This document shows, piece by piece, positions 1 to 12,440 of a stretch of 64,000 nt of DNA. Under the pieces are notes generated by a model, which did no database searches, was not told the origin of the DNA, and saw nothing but the letters and a program-made list of their open reading frames with translations. The stretch's first letter is position 1. Every line of letters begins with the position of its first letter. Origin of the DNA: Triticum aestivum (taxonomy: Eukaryota; Streptophyta; Magnoliopsida; Poales; Poaceae); the NCBI RefSeq assembly GCF_018294505.1, contig NC_057800.1:476842530-476906529 (forward strand), given 5' to 3'. Position numbers and translations under genes: made by a program.

Positions 1-180
1 CTGGGCCTTGTCATCCATCTGACCCGCCATCGGGGTCATCAGTAAGTCGCCAAATACTCGTCGGGTCTCTTTGAGCCGTCACACCAGTGAACCGCCAGAC
101 ACGTGAGTCGCCAATGCTCTGGCGGTTAACAATGAAATATTAAGTCCGGCCGGGTCATATCGCGGAGTATATCCCCGATA
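1..180 (-). mobile_element. Partial LTR, 5' end of a minus-strand retrotransposon
   Basis: Read on the minus strand from position 180 leftwards, this starts TATCGGGGATATACTCCGC and follows the LTR at 62333-62530 nearly motif by motif: the 'acccggccggact' block, 'accgccagag', 'gtgtctggcggttcactgg' and 'gatgacaaggccca'. The canonical start is TGTCGGGG, so the terminal dinucleotide is mutated to TA here. The rest of the element lies left of the window. The family name is not recognised. Confidence 0.85.
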
Positions 181-779
181 GTCTGTTTTCTGAATTATCA
201 ATGCAATAAAAAATACCCCGAAAATAAAAGTTCTCCAAATGCCATGAAAATTAAATATAATTTTTTTCTAGAATATTTGAGAATATCTGGCACTGAGAAC
301 ACAGCAGGGGGAGCAAGCACCTGGCCATGAGGGTCCAGGGCGCGCCCACCCCCTGGGTGCGCCCCCTGCCTCGTGGGCCCATGGTGGCTCCCCTCCACTT
401 ATTCCAGCCACCACACACTCCTTCCTCCCAAAAAAAATCACTAACCAGCTCATGCACGAGTTCTAGCTCATCTTGCTGCCATTTTCGATCTCCTTGCTCA
501 AAGCTCCATTCACAAAACTGCTTTGGTGGATTGTTCTTTGGTATGTGACTCCTCCAATGGTCCAATTAATTTTTGTTCTAGTGCTTTATTTATTGCAAAT
601 TTTTGCTGCTTAGGTGACCCTGTTCTTGAGCTTGCATGTCAAATTTATATGGTCAAAAGTAGTTTTAATGCAAGATATTACCTCTAGGCATTTGCAGGAG
701 TAGTTGCTATCAATTTTGTTGAGTTTGGATCACTTTTTATTTTGAAGTTACTAAAAATTTCAGAAATTTTCAGAAAAAG
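181..779 (+). other. Noncoding leader upstream of Athila ORF1
   Basis: No credible ORF is present. The stretch is AT-rich, except for a GC-rich block near 325-400 with repeated 'gggcgcgccc'/'gtgggccc' motifs that also occur in Athila LTRs (compare 4137-4210). It ends in an A-rich run just before the ORF1 start codon. I read it as the spacer between pol and ORF1 of the same element. Confidence 0.55.
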
Positions 780-1875
780 ATGAAGAGATTTTTGAGGGGC
801 TCATCGAGCCGAAGCTCGAAAGATAAACAAAGTGAAGAGAACAAGAAGCCCAAGTATAATCTCCCTCGCTCCACGGAGGTTCGGCCGTGTGAATGGGCTT
901 GTGATGATTTCTTGAGAGCAGTCGGGATTTATGATGATTTCTATGAATTGGCTGAGAATGCAGGCCTCGCCGCCTTCCTCCATGACAAACGCGAACAATA
1001 TCTCTTACTCACCAATATCTTTGTGCAAAACTTTCATTTCCATGCTAGGAGCTCACCACCTATGGTGAAATTTTATTTATATGATGAGCATAAGGAGATG
1101 TCACTTCGTGATTTTTGTCGGGTTTGTTTGATACCTTTTAAGGGCAGCGTAGAGGAACCACATCGTGACGATGTGGAAGGGTTTATTGATACAATTGCTG
1201 TAGGGGAAACGAGGAAAGTTTCCGATGCAAGAATTACTAGCATACATTTTCCTGTTTTACGTTACTTCGCAATATTTGCTAGTAGATGCTTAATTGGTCG
1301 CGGAAACTGTGGCAACCTTAGTGCCCCTGATATTATTATTTTGTGCCATGCCTTATTCCGTGATGACACATTTAGTATGGGTGCTATTGTTGCAAAGCGG
1401 TTAAATCTTAACCGTACTAAGGGCCCTGTCCTTGGAGGCATCTTCGCCTCGCGCCTCGCTGCACACTTTAACATACCTATTAGACATTATGAGAAGGAAG
1501 AAAAGTTGCTGCCACCTGTTTTTCTAGACAATAAGAGTATGGTAGCACATGATTTTATCGTTAAGAATAAGGAAAAAAAAGCTTAAGTACAAGCTGATAT
1601 TTGATAAAAATCACCCCGAGACTATTACTTTGCCTGCGCCTTCCTTGTTTGACTTATCTGTAGGCAAGTACCTTGTACCGCCGGAGGCCATTCACGCCTA
1701 CCGAAACCCCACACCAGCTACAGAGCCAGAGCCGGAACCACGATTTGATCCTCACTAGCAGTCTGTTTATCAGTGGAATCCGGAAGAGATCGCCAACTAG
1801 TGGCACCAGGGGGATTCTTCTCAGATCGACCCCAACTACAACTTTGGATATCCGCCAGGCCAGCCGTGGCCATAG
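780..1875 (+). pseudogene. Athila ORF1-like protein, frameshifted
   Basis: The frame opens at ATG 780 and runs to 1586. A frameshift in an A-rich run near 1570-1580 moves it into the frame that continues through 1758 and, past two in-frame TAG codons (1756-1758 and 1798-1800), to TAG 1873-1875. The original product was about 365 residues. Visible features are a basic Ser/Arg/Lys-rich N-terminus, a central region with 'KFYLYDEHKEMSLRDF' and 'GNLSAPDIIILCHALF', and a Pro/Glu-rich C-terminus. This pattern is that of the ATHILA ORF-1 family, whose function is unknown and which is often called env-like. No signal peptide or transmembrane segment is evident. It sits between the (absent) pol and the 3' LTR, as expected. 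It is not functional as it stands. Confidence 0.75.
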
Positions 1876-1894
1876 ACCAACTTAGGCCAAAAGC

Positions 1895-1910
1895 CTAAGC
1901 TTGGGGGAGT
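1895..1910 (+). promoter_or_regulatory. Internal polypurine-tract-like motif
   Basis: The motif 'ctaagcttgggggagt' lies immediately downstream of ORF1 and repeats the sequence at the 3' LTR junction (3899-3913). Such a copy could serve as a second plus-strand priming site. That role is inference. Confidence 0.5.
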
Positions 1911-3900
1911 ACGTATTTCTCACCGACATTACATTTATGTTCACACACTCATGCTAGTTGTCGGTGCTCATACTTTTTCACTATATCATCCATGCTAGTT
2001 TATTTCCCTTTTTATGCTTTCTTCTTGTGTGTTTAATAAATCTTAGAAAATCAAAAAAAATTAGTTGTAGCTTTTAGCTAGTTTAAATTCCAAGCCTGTA
2101 GTAGTAGTAATTTAAAAGAAAACCCCAAAAGATTTCTCGTTCTTCTTTTGCTTGTTGGGAGCTTTCCCGTGTAAATAGTTTTGTTTCTTTTCTTTGGGGG
2201 TCGAGAGGAGAAGACCATAATGAAAATGTTGAGTGGCTCTCATTTGCATTATTGTTGATCCAACAAAGAGCCCATATTACCTTGTCTTCTCTCTTGAATT
2301 GAATGCTTGCATATTCCAGCTTAGTCCAATGCACGTGCACTATTATTATTATCCACACTATTCGGTCATGCAAGTGAAAGGCAATAATGATGATTATATG
2401 ATGAACTTATTGAGATGAGAAAAGCTGGTATGAACTCGACCTCTCTTGTTTTTGTAAATATGATTAGTTCATCGTTCCTGATTCAACCTATTATGATTAA
2501 ACATGTTTGCAATGACAATTAGAGATTATAGTTGCTTATGCCATGCTTAATTAGCTAGGAGCTTATAATGGTTTACCTTGCATGTCAACATGCTATTAAA
2601 ATGGTTGTGATGTGGTATGATAGGGTGGTATCCTCTTTTGAACGATTCGAGTGGCTTGACTTGGCATATGTTCACACATGTAGTTGAAACAAAATCAACA
2701 TAGCCTCTACGATATTTATGTTCATGGTGCATTATATCCTACTCATGCTTGCATTCGGTGTTGATTAATTTTAATGCATGTTCATGACTGTGTCGCTCTC
2801 TAGCTGGTCACTTCCCAGTCTTTTTCTAGCCTTCACTTGTACTAAGCGGGAATACTGCGTGTGCATCCAATCCCATAAACCCCAAAGTTGTTCCATATGA
2901 GTCCACCATACCTACCTATATACGGTATCTACCCGCCGTTCCAAGTAAATTTGTATGTGCCAAACTCTAAACCTTCAAATAAACATTCTGTTTTGTATGC
3001 TCGAATAGCTCATGTATCAACTAGGGATGTCTGTATCTTCCATGCTAGACGGGTTATTCTCAAGAGGAGTGGACTCCGCTCCTCACTCACGAGAACATGG
3101 CTGGTCATCGGGATGCCCAGTCCCATGCTTTATGCAAATCAAATCAAAATAACTGGAAACAAAACTCCCCTGGGACTCTTGTTAGTTGGAGGCACTCGTT
3201 GTTTCGAGCAAGCCATGGATTGATGCTTGTTGGTGGAGCGGGAGTATAAACTTTACCATTCTGTTTGGGAACCGCCTATAATGTGTGTAGCATGGAAGAT
3301 ATCGAGATCTCTCGGTTGTTATGTTGACAATGAAAGTATACCGCTCAAAATATTATTCATATCTATTTCAAAACCGAGCTCTGGCACCTCTATAAATCCC
3401 TGCTTCCCTCTGCGAAGGGCCTGTCTATTTACTTTTATGCCGAGTCATCATCCTCTTATTAAAAACACCAGTTGGAGAGAACCGCTGTCATTTGCATCCA
3501 TTACTGCTAGTTTACATTGAGTATGACTTGATGGGATCTCTTTTACCATGAATTACAATGTCTAGTCAGTCCTTGATCTTTAAAGGTGCTCTGCATTTAT
3601 GTTTTGCAGTCTCAGAAAGGGCTAGCGAGATACCATCTTGTCATATCATATCATGATTATTTTGAGAAAGTGTTGTCTTCCGAGATTTGTTGTTATTGCT
3701 TGCTAGCTGATTATGCCATTGATATGAGTAAACATGAGACCTAAATGTTATTGTGAATATGGTTAGTTCATAATCTTTGTTGAAAACCTGAATGCTAGCT
3801 TTACATATTTACAACAGCAAGAGCAAACAGAGTTTGTAAAAGTTTTTCTTTACCACTTCCAGTTTATCAACTGAATTGCTTGAGGACAAGCAAAGGTTTA

Positions 3901-3912
3901 AGCTTGGGGGAG
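3901..3912 (+). promoter_or_regulatory. Polypurine tract next to the 3' LTR
   Basis: 'agcttgggggag' directly precedes the LTR start TGATACG at 3914. Position and composition fit the plus-strand primer site of an LTR retrotransposon. Confidence 0.8.
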
Positions 3913-3913
3913 T

Positions 3914-5334
3914 TGATACGTCTCCATCGTATCTACTTTTCCAAACACTTTTGCCCTTGTTTTGGACTCTAATTTGCATGATTTGAATAGAACTAACCCG
4001 GACTGACGCTATTTTCAGTAGAATTGCCATGGTGTTATTTTTGTGCAGAAATAGAAGTTCTCGGAATGACCTGAAAATCAACGGAGATTATTTTTGGAAT
4101 ATATAAAAAATACTAGAAGAAAGATCCACGTCAGGGGGCCCACACCCTGTCCACGAGGGTGGGGGGCGCGCCCTACCCCCTGGGTGCACCCTCCTGCCTC
4201 GTGGGCCCCCTGACGCTCCACCGACCTCAACCTTGACTCCATATATTCACTTTCAGAGAGAGAAAAATCAGAGAGAAGGATTCATCGCATTTTACGATAT
4301 GGAGCGGCCGCCAAGCCCTAAACTCTCTCGGGAGGGATGATCTGGAGTCCATTCGGGGCTCCGGGGAGGGGAATCCATCGCGATCATCATCATTAACCTT
4401 CCTCCATCACCAATTTCATGATGCTCACCGCCGTGCATGAGTAATTCCATCATAGGCTTGCTGGACGGTGATGGGTTGGGTGAGATTTATCATGTAATCG
4501 AGTTAGTTTTGTTAGGGTTTGATCCCTACTAACCACTATGTTCTGAGATTGATGTTGGTATGACTTTGCTATGCTTAATGCTTGTCACTAGGGCCCGAGT
4601 GCCATGATTTCAGATCTGAACCTATTATGTTTTCATGAATGTATGTGAGTTCTTGATCCTATCTTGCAAGTCTATAGTCACCTATTATGTGTTATGATCC
4701 GTTAACCCCGAAGTGGCAATAATCAGGATACTTACCAGTGATGACCGTAGTTTGAGGAGTTCATGTATTCACTATGTGTTAATGCTTTGTTCCGTTTCTC
4801 TATTAAAAGGAGGCCTTAATATCCCTTAGTTTCCGTAAGGACCCCACTGCCACGGGAGGGTAGGACAAAATATGTCATGCAAGTTCTTTTCCATACGCAC
4901 GTATGACTATATTCAGAATACATGCCTACATTATATCAATGAACTGGAGCTAGTTCTGTGTCACCCTAGGTTATGACTGTTACATGATGAACCACATCCG
5001 GCATAATTCTCCATCACTGATCCATTGCCTACCAGCTTTTCCTATATTGTTCTTCGCTTATTTACTTTTCCGTTGCTACTGTTACAATTACTAAAAAACC
5101 CAAAAATATTACGTTTGCTACCGTTACCTTTTGCCACCGTTACCACTACTATCATATTACTTTGCTACTAAACACTTTGATGTAGATATTAAGTTTCCAG
5201 GTGTGGTTAAATTGACAACTCAGCTACTAATACTTGAGAATATTCTTTGGCTCCCCTTGTGTCGAATCAATAAATTTGGGTTGAATACTCTACCCTCGAA
5301 AATTATTGCGACCCCCTATAGTTGTGGGTTATCA
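3914..5334 (+). repeat. 3' LTR, Athila-clade (Sabrina-like), 1421 bp
   Basis: It starts TGATACGTCTCC and ends GGGTTATCA, giving TGATA/TATCA inverted ends. It contains a TATA-like box (about 4241) followed by a CT/AG-rich leader, and near its end an 'AATAAATTTGGG' block (about 5268) that could supply a polyadenylation signal. The sequence matches my memory of a very abundant Triticeae LTR. No second LTR of this copy is in the window. Confidence 0.88.
4241..4247 (+). promoter_or_regulatory. TATA-like box of the Athila-clade LTR
   Basis: 'ATATATT' lies after a GC-rich region and is followed about 20-40 bp later by a purine-rich leader ('agagagagaaaaatcagagagaa'). This is the usual position of the LTR promoter. 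Activity is not testable from sequence. Confidence 0.5.
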
Positions 5335-5588
5335 ATTAGCGAGTTGGCAGACTGGGGAAGACGAGTTCTTCGCATGCACCCCAGAGTTCGAACCTCTCAA
5401 GGGTCCGCGGAACCCGAAATCCGACATTTGGCGCGCCAGGTAGGGGTGCATCAGAGCCTCTCCTCTTCCAACAGATTCGCCACCGTCCCGTCGTCCCCAT
5501 GACTGACAATTCGAGGGCTCATGTCAAGCACTGGGCTGCTTGGCCTGCCCGGGCAGTGCCGTCCACCCAAGAAGATCTCCACTCCGCG
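5335..5588 (+). mobile_element. Fragment of a Tat-like Gypsy element (LTR end, PBS, leader)
   Basis: Positions about 5336-5426 resemble the sense-strand 3' end of the Tat-A LTR (reverse complement of 19741-19840): both end in 'acccgaaatccgaca' or 'acccgagatccgaca'. The next bases, 'tttggcgcgccaggtagggg' (5427-5446), have the form of a Gypsy primer-binding site. An ATG at 5499 opens a short frame of about 30 codons that looks like the start of gag and is cut off at 5588 by Angela sequence. The copy is a divergent relative of Tat-A in the opposite orientation. Confidence 0.7.
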
Positions 5589-5872
5589 CATATTGAAAGT
5601 GGGAGCAATTAGCTAGAGTAGCTCCGTGCAGAGTATTGTAGACATAGAAATTTGCAAAATACATACGGATCTGAATGTTGCAGGCCCATAGACTAAACTT
5701 ATCTCACAAGCAAAACATGATCACTCTTTGGGTGTTAATGACATAGCGATGTGAACTAGATTATTGACTCTACTAAACCCTCTTGGTACTAGTCACATGA
5801 AGATGTGAACTATTGGCGTGAAATCACATGACGATGTGAACTAGATTATTGACTCTAGTGCAAGTGGGGGAC
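5589..5872 (+). mobile_element. Truncated internal 3' end of an Angela-type Copia element
   Basis: This stretch repeats the internal region just upstream of the 3' LTR (12357-12682): both run from 'catattgaaagt' through the 'cacat....atgtg' hairpins to the polypurine tract 'aagtgggggac' directly before an LTR. It is therefore the tail of a second internal domain sharing the LTR at 5873-7602. It contains fewer hairpin units than the downstream copy. Confidence 0.88.
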
Positions 5873-7602
5873 TGAAGGAAATATGCCCTAGAGGCAATAA
5901 TAAAGTTGTTATTTATATTTCCTTATATCATGATAAATGTTTATTATTCATGCTAGAATTGTATTAATCGGAAACCTATTACATGTGTGAATACATAAAC
6001 AAACAAAGTGCCCCTAGTATACCTCTACTTGACTAGCTCGTTAATCAAAGACGGTTAAGTTTCCTAGCCATAGACATGTGTTGTCATTTGATGAATGGGA
6101 TCACATCATTAGAGAATGATGTGATGGACAAGACCCATCCGTTAGTTGAGCACTATGATCGTTTTGTTTATTGCTATTGCTTTCTTCATGACTTATACAT
6201 GTTCGTCAGACTATGCGATTATGCAACTCCCGAATACCGGAGGAACATCTTGTGTGCTATCAAACGTCATAACGTAACTGGGTGATTATAAAGATGCTCT
6301 ACAGGTGTCTCCGATGGAGTTTGTTGAGTTGGCATAGATCAAGATTAGGATTTGTCTCTCCGATTGTCGGAGAGGTATCTCTGGGCCTTCTCGGTAATGC
6401 ACATCACAATGAGCCTTGCAAGCAATGTGACTAATGATTTAGTCACGGGATGATGCATTACGGAACGAGTAAAGAGACTTGCTGGTGACGAGATTGAACT
6501 AGGTATGATGATACCGACGATCGAATCTAGGGCAAATAACATACTGATGACAAAGGGAACAACGTATGTTGTTATGCGGTTTGACCGATAAAGATCTTCA
6601 TAGAATATGTAGGAACCAATATGAGCATCCAGGTTCCGCTATTGGTTATTGACCGGAGATGTGTCTTGGTCATGTCTACATAGTTCTCGAACCCGCAGGG
6701 TCTGCACGCTTAGCGTTTGATGACGATTTGTATTATGAGTTTATGTGATTTGATGACCGAAGGTTGTTTGGAGTCTCGCATGAGATCACAGACGTGACGA
6801 GGAGTCTCGAAATGGTCGATACATAAAGATTCATATATTGGAAGGTTACATTCGGACACCGGAATGGTTCGGGTCATTTCGGATAAGTTTCGGAGTACCA
6901 GGGATTACCGGACCCCCCCGGAAGCTATTGGGCCTCATGGGCCTTAGTGGAGAAGAGAGAGGGCTGGCCAAGAGGTGGCGCGTGCCCCGCTTGCCCCAAT
7001 CCGAATTGGACAAGGGGAGGGGGTGGCGTCCCCCTCCTTCCTTCTCTCCTCCTCCTCCTTCCCCCCTTCTCCCACTTGGAATAGGAAAGGGGGGCCGAAT
7101 CCTACTAGGTTTGGAGTCCTAGTAGGACTCCCCCCAGGGCGCGCCTCCCCGTTGGCCGGCCTCCTCCCGCCCTCCTTTATATACGTGGGGAGGGGCACCC
7201 AAAGGCACAACAGACAATCTCTTAGCCGTGTGCGGTGCCCCCCTCCACAGTTTTCCACCTCAGTCATATTGTCGTAGTGCTTAGGCGAAGCCCTGCGTCG
7301 GTAACTTCATCATCACCGTCACCAGGCCGTTGTTCTAACGGAACTCACCCTCAGCCTCAGTTGGATCAAGAGTTCGAGGGACCCACCGAGCTGAACGTGT
7401 GCAGATCGCGGAGGTGCCATGCGTTCGGTACTTGATCGGTTGGATAGCGAAGACGTTCGACTACATCAACCGCATTACTAAAGGCTTCCGATTTTGGTCT
7501 ATGAGGGTACGTAGACACACTGTCCCCTCTCGTTGCTATGGATCTCCTAGATAGATCTTGCGTGATCATAGGAATTTTTTTGAAATACTGCGTTCCCCAA
7601 TA
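5873..7602 (+). repeat. Angela-type LTR (5' LTR of the full copy)
   Basis: It starts TGAAGG and ends CCCCAATA, where the canonical end is CCAACA as in the 3' copy, so the last CA is mutated to TA. It has a GC-rich stretch near 7000-7170 and a TATA box at 7178. It pairs with 12683-14408. Confidence 0.92.
7178..7184 (+). promoter_or_regulatory. TATA box of the Angela-type LTR
   Basis: 'TATATAC' in 'ctcctttatatacgtgggg' is conserved in the partner LTR at about 13982-13988. This is the expected core promoter of the element. Confidence 0.65.
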
Positions 7603-7620
7603 GTGGCATCCGAGTCAGGT
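7603..7620 (+). promoter_or_regulatory. Primer-binding site of the Angela-type element
   Basis: 'gtggcatccgagtcaggt' directly follows the LTR. It resembles the initiator-tRNA-Met complement (TGGTATCAGAGC type) with several changes, as is common for this family. Confidence 0.7.
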
Positions 7621-8884
7621 CTATGCGTAGATGTTATATGCACAAGTAGAACACAAAGAGTTGTGGGCGATAATTGTCGTACTGCTTACTAGCATGTCAT
7701 AATTTGATTCAGCGGTATTGTTGGATGAAGCAGCCCAGACCGACATTACATGACCGCGTTCATGAGACTGGTTCTACCGACATGCTTCACACACAGGTGG
7801 CTAGTGGGTGTCTGTTTCTCCAGCTTTAGTTGAATCAAGTGTGACTATGCCTGGTCCTTGTTGAAGTTTAAAACAACACACTTGACGAAAAATCGTTGTG
7901 GTTTTGATGCGTAGGTAAGAACGGTTCTTGCTAGAAGCCCGTAGCAACCATGTAAAACTTGCAACAACAAAGTAGAGGACGTCTAACTTGTCTTTGTAGT
8001 GCATGTTGTGATGTGATATGGTCAAGACGTGATTATATAATTTGTTGTATGAGATGATCGTGTTTTGTAACAGTTATCGGCAACTGACAGGAGCCATATG
8101 GTTGTCGCTTTATTGTATGAAATGCAATCGCCATGTAATTGCTTTACTTTATCACTAAACGGTAGAGATAGTCGTAGAAGCAATAGTTGGCGAGACGACA
8201 ACAATGCTACGATGGAGATCAAGGTGTAAAGCCGGTGACAATGGTGATCATGACAGTGCTTTGGAGATGGAGATCAAAGGCACAAGATGATGATGGCCAT
8301 ATCATATCACTTATACTGTTTGCATGTGATGTTTATCTTTTAATGCATCTTATTTTGCTTAGTACGACGGTAGCATTATAAGATGATATCTCACTAAATT
8401 TCAAAGTATAAAGTGTTCTCCCTGAGTATGCACCATTGCTATAGTTCGTCATGCCGAGACACCACGTGATGATTGGGTGTGATAAGCTCTACGTTCCATA
8501 CAGCGGGTGCAAGCCAGTTTTGCACATGCAGAATAGTCGGGTTAAACTTGACGAGCCTAGCATATGCAGATATGGCCTCAGAACACTGAGACCGAGAGGT
8601 CGAGTGTGAATCATATAGTAGATATGATCAACATATTGATGTTCACCATTGAAAACTACTCCATCTCACGTGATGATCGGACATGGTTTAGTTGACATGG
8701 ATCACGTGATCACTTAGATGCTTAGAGGGATGTATATCTAAGTGAGAGTTCTTAAGTAATAGGATTAATTGAACTTAAATTTATCATGAATTTAGTCCTG
8801 ATAGTATTTACATATCTATGTTGTAGATCAATTGCTCGCGTATAGCTTCCCCGTTTTATTTATGATATGTTCCCAGAGAAAACT
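7621..8884 (+). other. Untranslated leader of the Angela-type element
   Basis: About 1.26 kb lies between the primer-binding site and the degenerate gag start with no conserved coding motif. A long leader is usual for BARE1/Angela elements. Confidence 0.7.
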
Positions 8885-9643
8885 ATGTTGAAAGATGTTA
8901 GTAGCAATAATGCGGACTAGCTCCGTGATCCGAGGATTATCCTCATTGCCGCACAGAAGAATTATGTCCTTGATGCACCGCTAGGTGACAGGCATATTGC
9001 CAGAGCAGATGCAGACATTATGAACGTTTGACAAGCTCGGTATGGTGACTACTTGATAGTTTAGTGCACCATGCTTTATGGCTTAGAACCAGGACTTCAA
9101 AAATGTTTTGATTGCCACAGAGCATATGAGATGTTCCAAGAGCTGAAATTGGTATTTCAGACTCATGCCCTTATTAAGAGGTATGAGACCTCTAATAAGT
9201 ACTTTGCCTACAAGATGGAGGAGAATAGCTCAACCAGTGAGCATGTGCTCAGAATGTCTGAGTACTACAATCGCTTGAATCAAGTGGGAGTTAATCTTGT
9301 AGATAAAATAGTGATTGACAGAATTCTCTAGTCACTATCACCAAGTTAGTGGAACTTCGTGATGAACTATAATATGCAAGGGATGACGAAAACAATTCCC
9401 GAGCATGCTAAAATCAACGAAGGTAGAAATCAAGAAAAGCATCAAATGTTGATGGTTGACAAGACCACTAGTTTCTAGTAAAAGGGAAAGAGAAAGAAAG
9501 TGAACTTCTAGAAGAATGGCAAGCAAGTTGCCACTCCCGTGAAGAAACCGAAAGCTAGACCTAAGCCTGAAACTGAGTGCTTCTACTACAAAGGGAATGG
9601 TCACTGGAAGCGGAACTACCCCAAATACTTGGTGGATAAGAAG
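8885..9643 (+). pseudogene. Angela gag remnant
   Basis: From ATG 8885 one frame can be followed through many stops to the protease region. It includes the Copia gag core ('YGLEPGLQKCFDCHRAYEMF', 'SEHVLRMSEYYNRLNQVG'), a basic linker and a zinc knuckle near 9580 that reads CFYYKGNGHWKRNY. The expected second and last Cys of a CCHC knuckle are both Tyr, so RNA binding would be lost. At least six in-frame stops occur (for example near 8918, 9029 and 9330). The original gag was a capsid protein. This copy is dead. Confidence 0.8.
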
Positions 9644-12440
9644 GATGGCAAAGTGAATGGTATATTTGATATACATGCTATTGATGTGTACTTTACTAGT
9701 GTTCATAGTAACCCCAGGGTATTTGATACCGGTTCAGTTGCTATGATTAGTAACTCGAAACAGGAGTTGCAAAATGAACAAAGACTAGTTAAAGGCGAGG
9801 TGACGATATTTGTTGGAAATGATTCTAAGGTTGATAAGATCACCATCGCACACTCCTTTTACCTTCGGGATTAGTGTTGAACCTAAAATAAATGTTATTT
9901 GGTGTTTTGCGTTGAGCATGAATATGATTGGATCATGTTTATTGCAATACAATTATTCATTTAAGTCAAAGAATAATTGTTGTTCTGTTTACAGAATAAA
10001 ACCTTCTATGGTCATACACTTAATATAAATGGTTTATTGAATCTCGATCATAGTGATACACATATTCATAATATTGAAGCCAAAATATGCAAGGTTAATA
10101 ATGATAGTGCAAATTATTTGTGGCACTGCCGTTTAGGTCATATTGGTGTAAAGCGCACGAAGAAACTCCATGCGGATGGACTTTTGGAATCACTTGATGC
10201 TTGCGAACCATGCCTCATGGGCAAGATGACTAAAACTCCGTTCTCCGGAACAATGGAGCGAACCACTGACTTATTGGAAACAATACATACTGATGTATGC
10301 GGTCTGATGAGTGTTGAGGCTCGAGGCGGGTATCGTTATTTTCCGACCTTGACAGATGATTTGAGCAGATATAGGTATATCTACTGAATGAAACATAAGT
10401 CTGAAACATTTGAAAAGTTCAAAGAATTTTAGAGTGAAGTAGAAAATCATCATAACAGGAAAATAAAGTTTCTACGATCTGATCGTGGAAGTGAATATTT
10501 GAGTTATGAGTTGGGTCTTCATTTAAAAACAATGTGGAATAAGTTTCACAACTCATGCCACCTGGAACACCGCAGAGTAATGGTGTGTTCGAACGTCGTA
10601 ACCATACTTTATTAGATATGGTGCGATCTATGATGTCTCTTGCCGATTTACCACTATCGTTTTTGGGTTATGCATTAGAGACAACTGCATTCACGTTAAA
10701 TAGGGCACCGTCTAAAAATCCATTGAGACGACAACGTATGAACTTTGGTTTATCAAGAAACCTAAGTTGTCATTTCTTAAAGTTTTGGGGTTGCGATGCT
10801 TATGTGAAAAAGTTTCATCCTGATAAGATCAAAACCAAATCAGAGAAATGCGTCTTCATAGGATACCCAAAAGAAATTGTTGGGTACACCTTCTATCACA
10901 GATCCGAAGGGAAGATCTTTGTTGCTAAGAGTGGATCCTTTCTAGAGAAGGAGTTTCTCTTGAAAGAAGTGAGTGGGAGGAAAGTAGAACTTGATGAGGT
11001 AATTGTACCTTCTCCCGAATTGGGAAGTAGTTCATCACAGAAATCAGTTCCAGTGATGCTTACACCAATTAGTGTGGAAGGTAATGATGATGATCATGAA
11101 AACTTCAAATCAAGTTACTACCGAACCTCGTAGGTCAACCAGAGTACGTTCCGCACCAGAGTGGCACGGTAATCCTGTTCTGGAAGTCATGTTACTAGAC
11201 CATGACGAACCTACGAACTATGAGGAAGCGATGATGAGCCCAGATTCCGCCAAACGGCTTAAGGCCACGAAATCTGATACGGGATCCATGTATGAGAACA
11301 AAGTATGGACTTTGATTGACTTGCCCGATGATCGGTGAGCCATTCAGAATAAATGGTTCTTCAATAGGAAGGCGGACGCTGATAGTAATGTTACTATCTA
11401 CAAAGCTCGAATTGTCGCAAAAGGTTTTCGACAAGTTCAAGGTGTTCACTACGATGAGATTTTCTCACTCGTATCGATGCTTAAAAGTCTGTCCGAATAA
11501 TGTTAGTAGTTGCCGCATTTTATGAAATCTGGCAAATGGATATCAAAACTACATTCCTTAATGGATTTATTAAAGAACAGTCATATATGATGCAACCAGA
11601 AGGTTTTGTCAATCCTAAAGGTGCTAACAAAGTGTGCAAGCTCCAGCGATCCATCTATGGACTGGTGCAAGCATCTCGGAGTTGGAATATACACTTTGAT
11701 GAGTTGATCAAAGCATATTGTTTTATACAGACTTTTGGAGAAGGCTGTATTTACAAGAAAGTGAGTGGGAGCTCTGTAGCATTTCTGATATTATATGTGG
11801 ATGACATATTGTTGATCAGAAAAGATACTGAATTTCTGGATAGCATAAAAGGATACTTGAAGAAGAATTTTTCAATGAAAGACCTTGGTGAAGCTGCTTA
11901 CATATTGGGCATCAATATCTGTAGAGATACATCAAGACGCTTGATAAATTTTTCAATAAGTACATACATTGACAAGTTTTTGAAGTAGTTCAAAATGGAA
12001 CAGTCAAAGAAGGAGTTCTTGCCTGTGTTGCAAGGTGTGAAGTTGAGTAAAGACTGAAAACCCGACCACGGCAGAAAATAGAAAGAGAATGAAAAGTCGT
12101 TCCCTATGCCTCAGTCATAGGTTCTATAAAGTATGCTATGTTGTGTACAAGACCTATTGTATACCTTAGCTTGATTTTGGCAAGGGAGTACAATAGTGAT
12201 CTAAGAGTAGATCAATGAACAACGGTCAAAATTATCCTTAGAGGACTAAGGAAATATTTCTCGGTCATGGAGGTGATAAAAGAGTTTGTCGTAAAGAGTT
12301 ACGTTGATGCAAGCTTTTGACACCGACCTAGATGATTCTAAGTCTCGATCTAGATACATATTGAAAGTTGGAGCAATTAGCAAGAGTAGTTCCGTGCAGA
12401 GTATTGTAGACATAGAAATTTGCAAAATACATACGGATCT
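9644..12440 (+). pseudogene. Angela pol remnant (protease, integrase, RT, partial RNase H)
   Basis: Domains can be followed in Copia order. Protease has 'VFDTGS' near 9720. The integrase zinc region has 'LWHCRLGHIG...CEPCLMGK' near 10120-10225. The integrase core has 'HTDVCG' (10287), 'RSDRGSEY' (10480) and 'NGVFERRNH' (10576), giving the D, D, E residues. Reverse transcriptase has 'FLNGFIKEQSYMMQPEGF' near 11553 and the catalytic 'YVDDILL' near 11794. RNase H is represented only by a short N-terminal piece near 12300-12355, joined directly to its C-terminal end ('DIEICKIHTDLNV' type) near 12410, so the middle with catalytic acids is missing. Several stops and frameshifts interrupt the frame. 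Confidence 0.85.

Larger units (their letters stand above)
1876..3913 (+). other. Long noncoding 3' region of the Athila-clade element
   Basis: About 2 kb lies between ORF1 and the 3' LTR with no supported gene. It is AT-rich and contains several scattered short frames without conserved motifs. It begins with a polypurine-like motif (1895-1910) and ends with the true polypurine tract next to the LTR (3901-3912). Long untranslated 3' regions are usual in Triticeae Athila elements. Confidence 0.7.
181..5334 (+). mobile_element. 3' half of an Athila-clade (Sabrina-like) Gypsy retrotransposon
   Basis: The segment holds, in order, a noncoding leader, an Athila ORF1-type reading frame, about 2 kb of noncoding sequence, a polypurine tract and a 1.4-kb LTR with TGATA...TATCA ends. 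This is the expected order for the 3' part of Triticeae Athila-clade elements, where an extra ORF follows pol. The 5' LTR, gag and pol are missing. They were either separated by the minus-strand element ending at 180 or lie outside the window. The family assignment (Sabrina-like) is from recall of the LTR sequence. Confidence 0.85.

Noticed and set aside
2083..2373. Minus-strand ORF of 96 codons in the Athila 3' region
   Set aside because: No motif and AT-rich low-complexity composition. It is an expected chance frame in noncoding DNA.
3227..3520. Forward ORF of 97 codons in the Athila 3' region
   Set aside because: No conserved motif, in noncoding 3' sequence with similar chance frames nearby.
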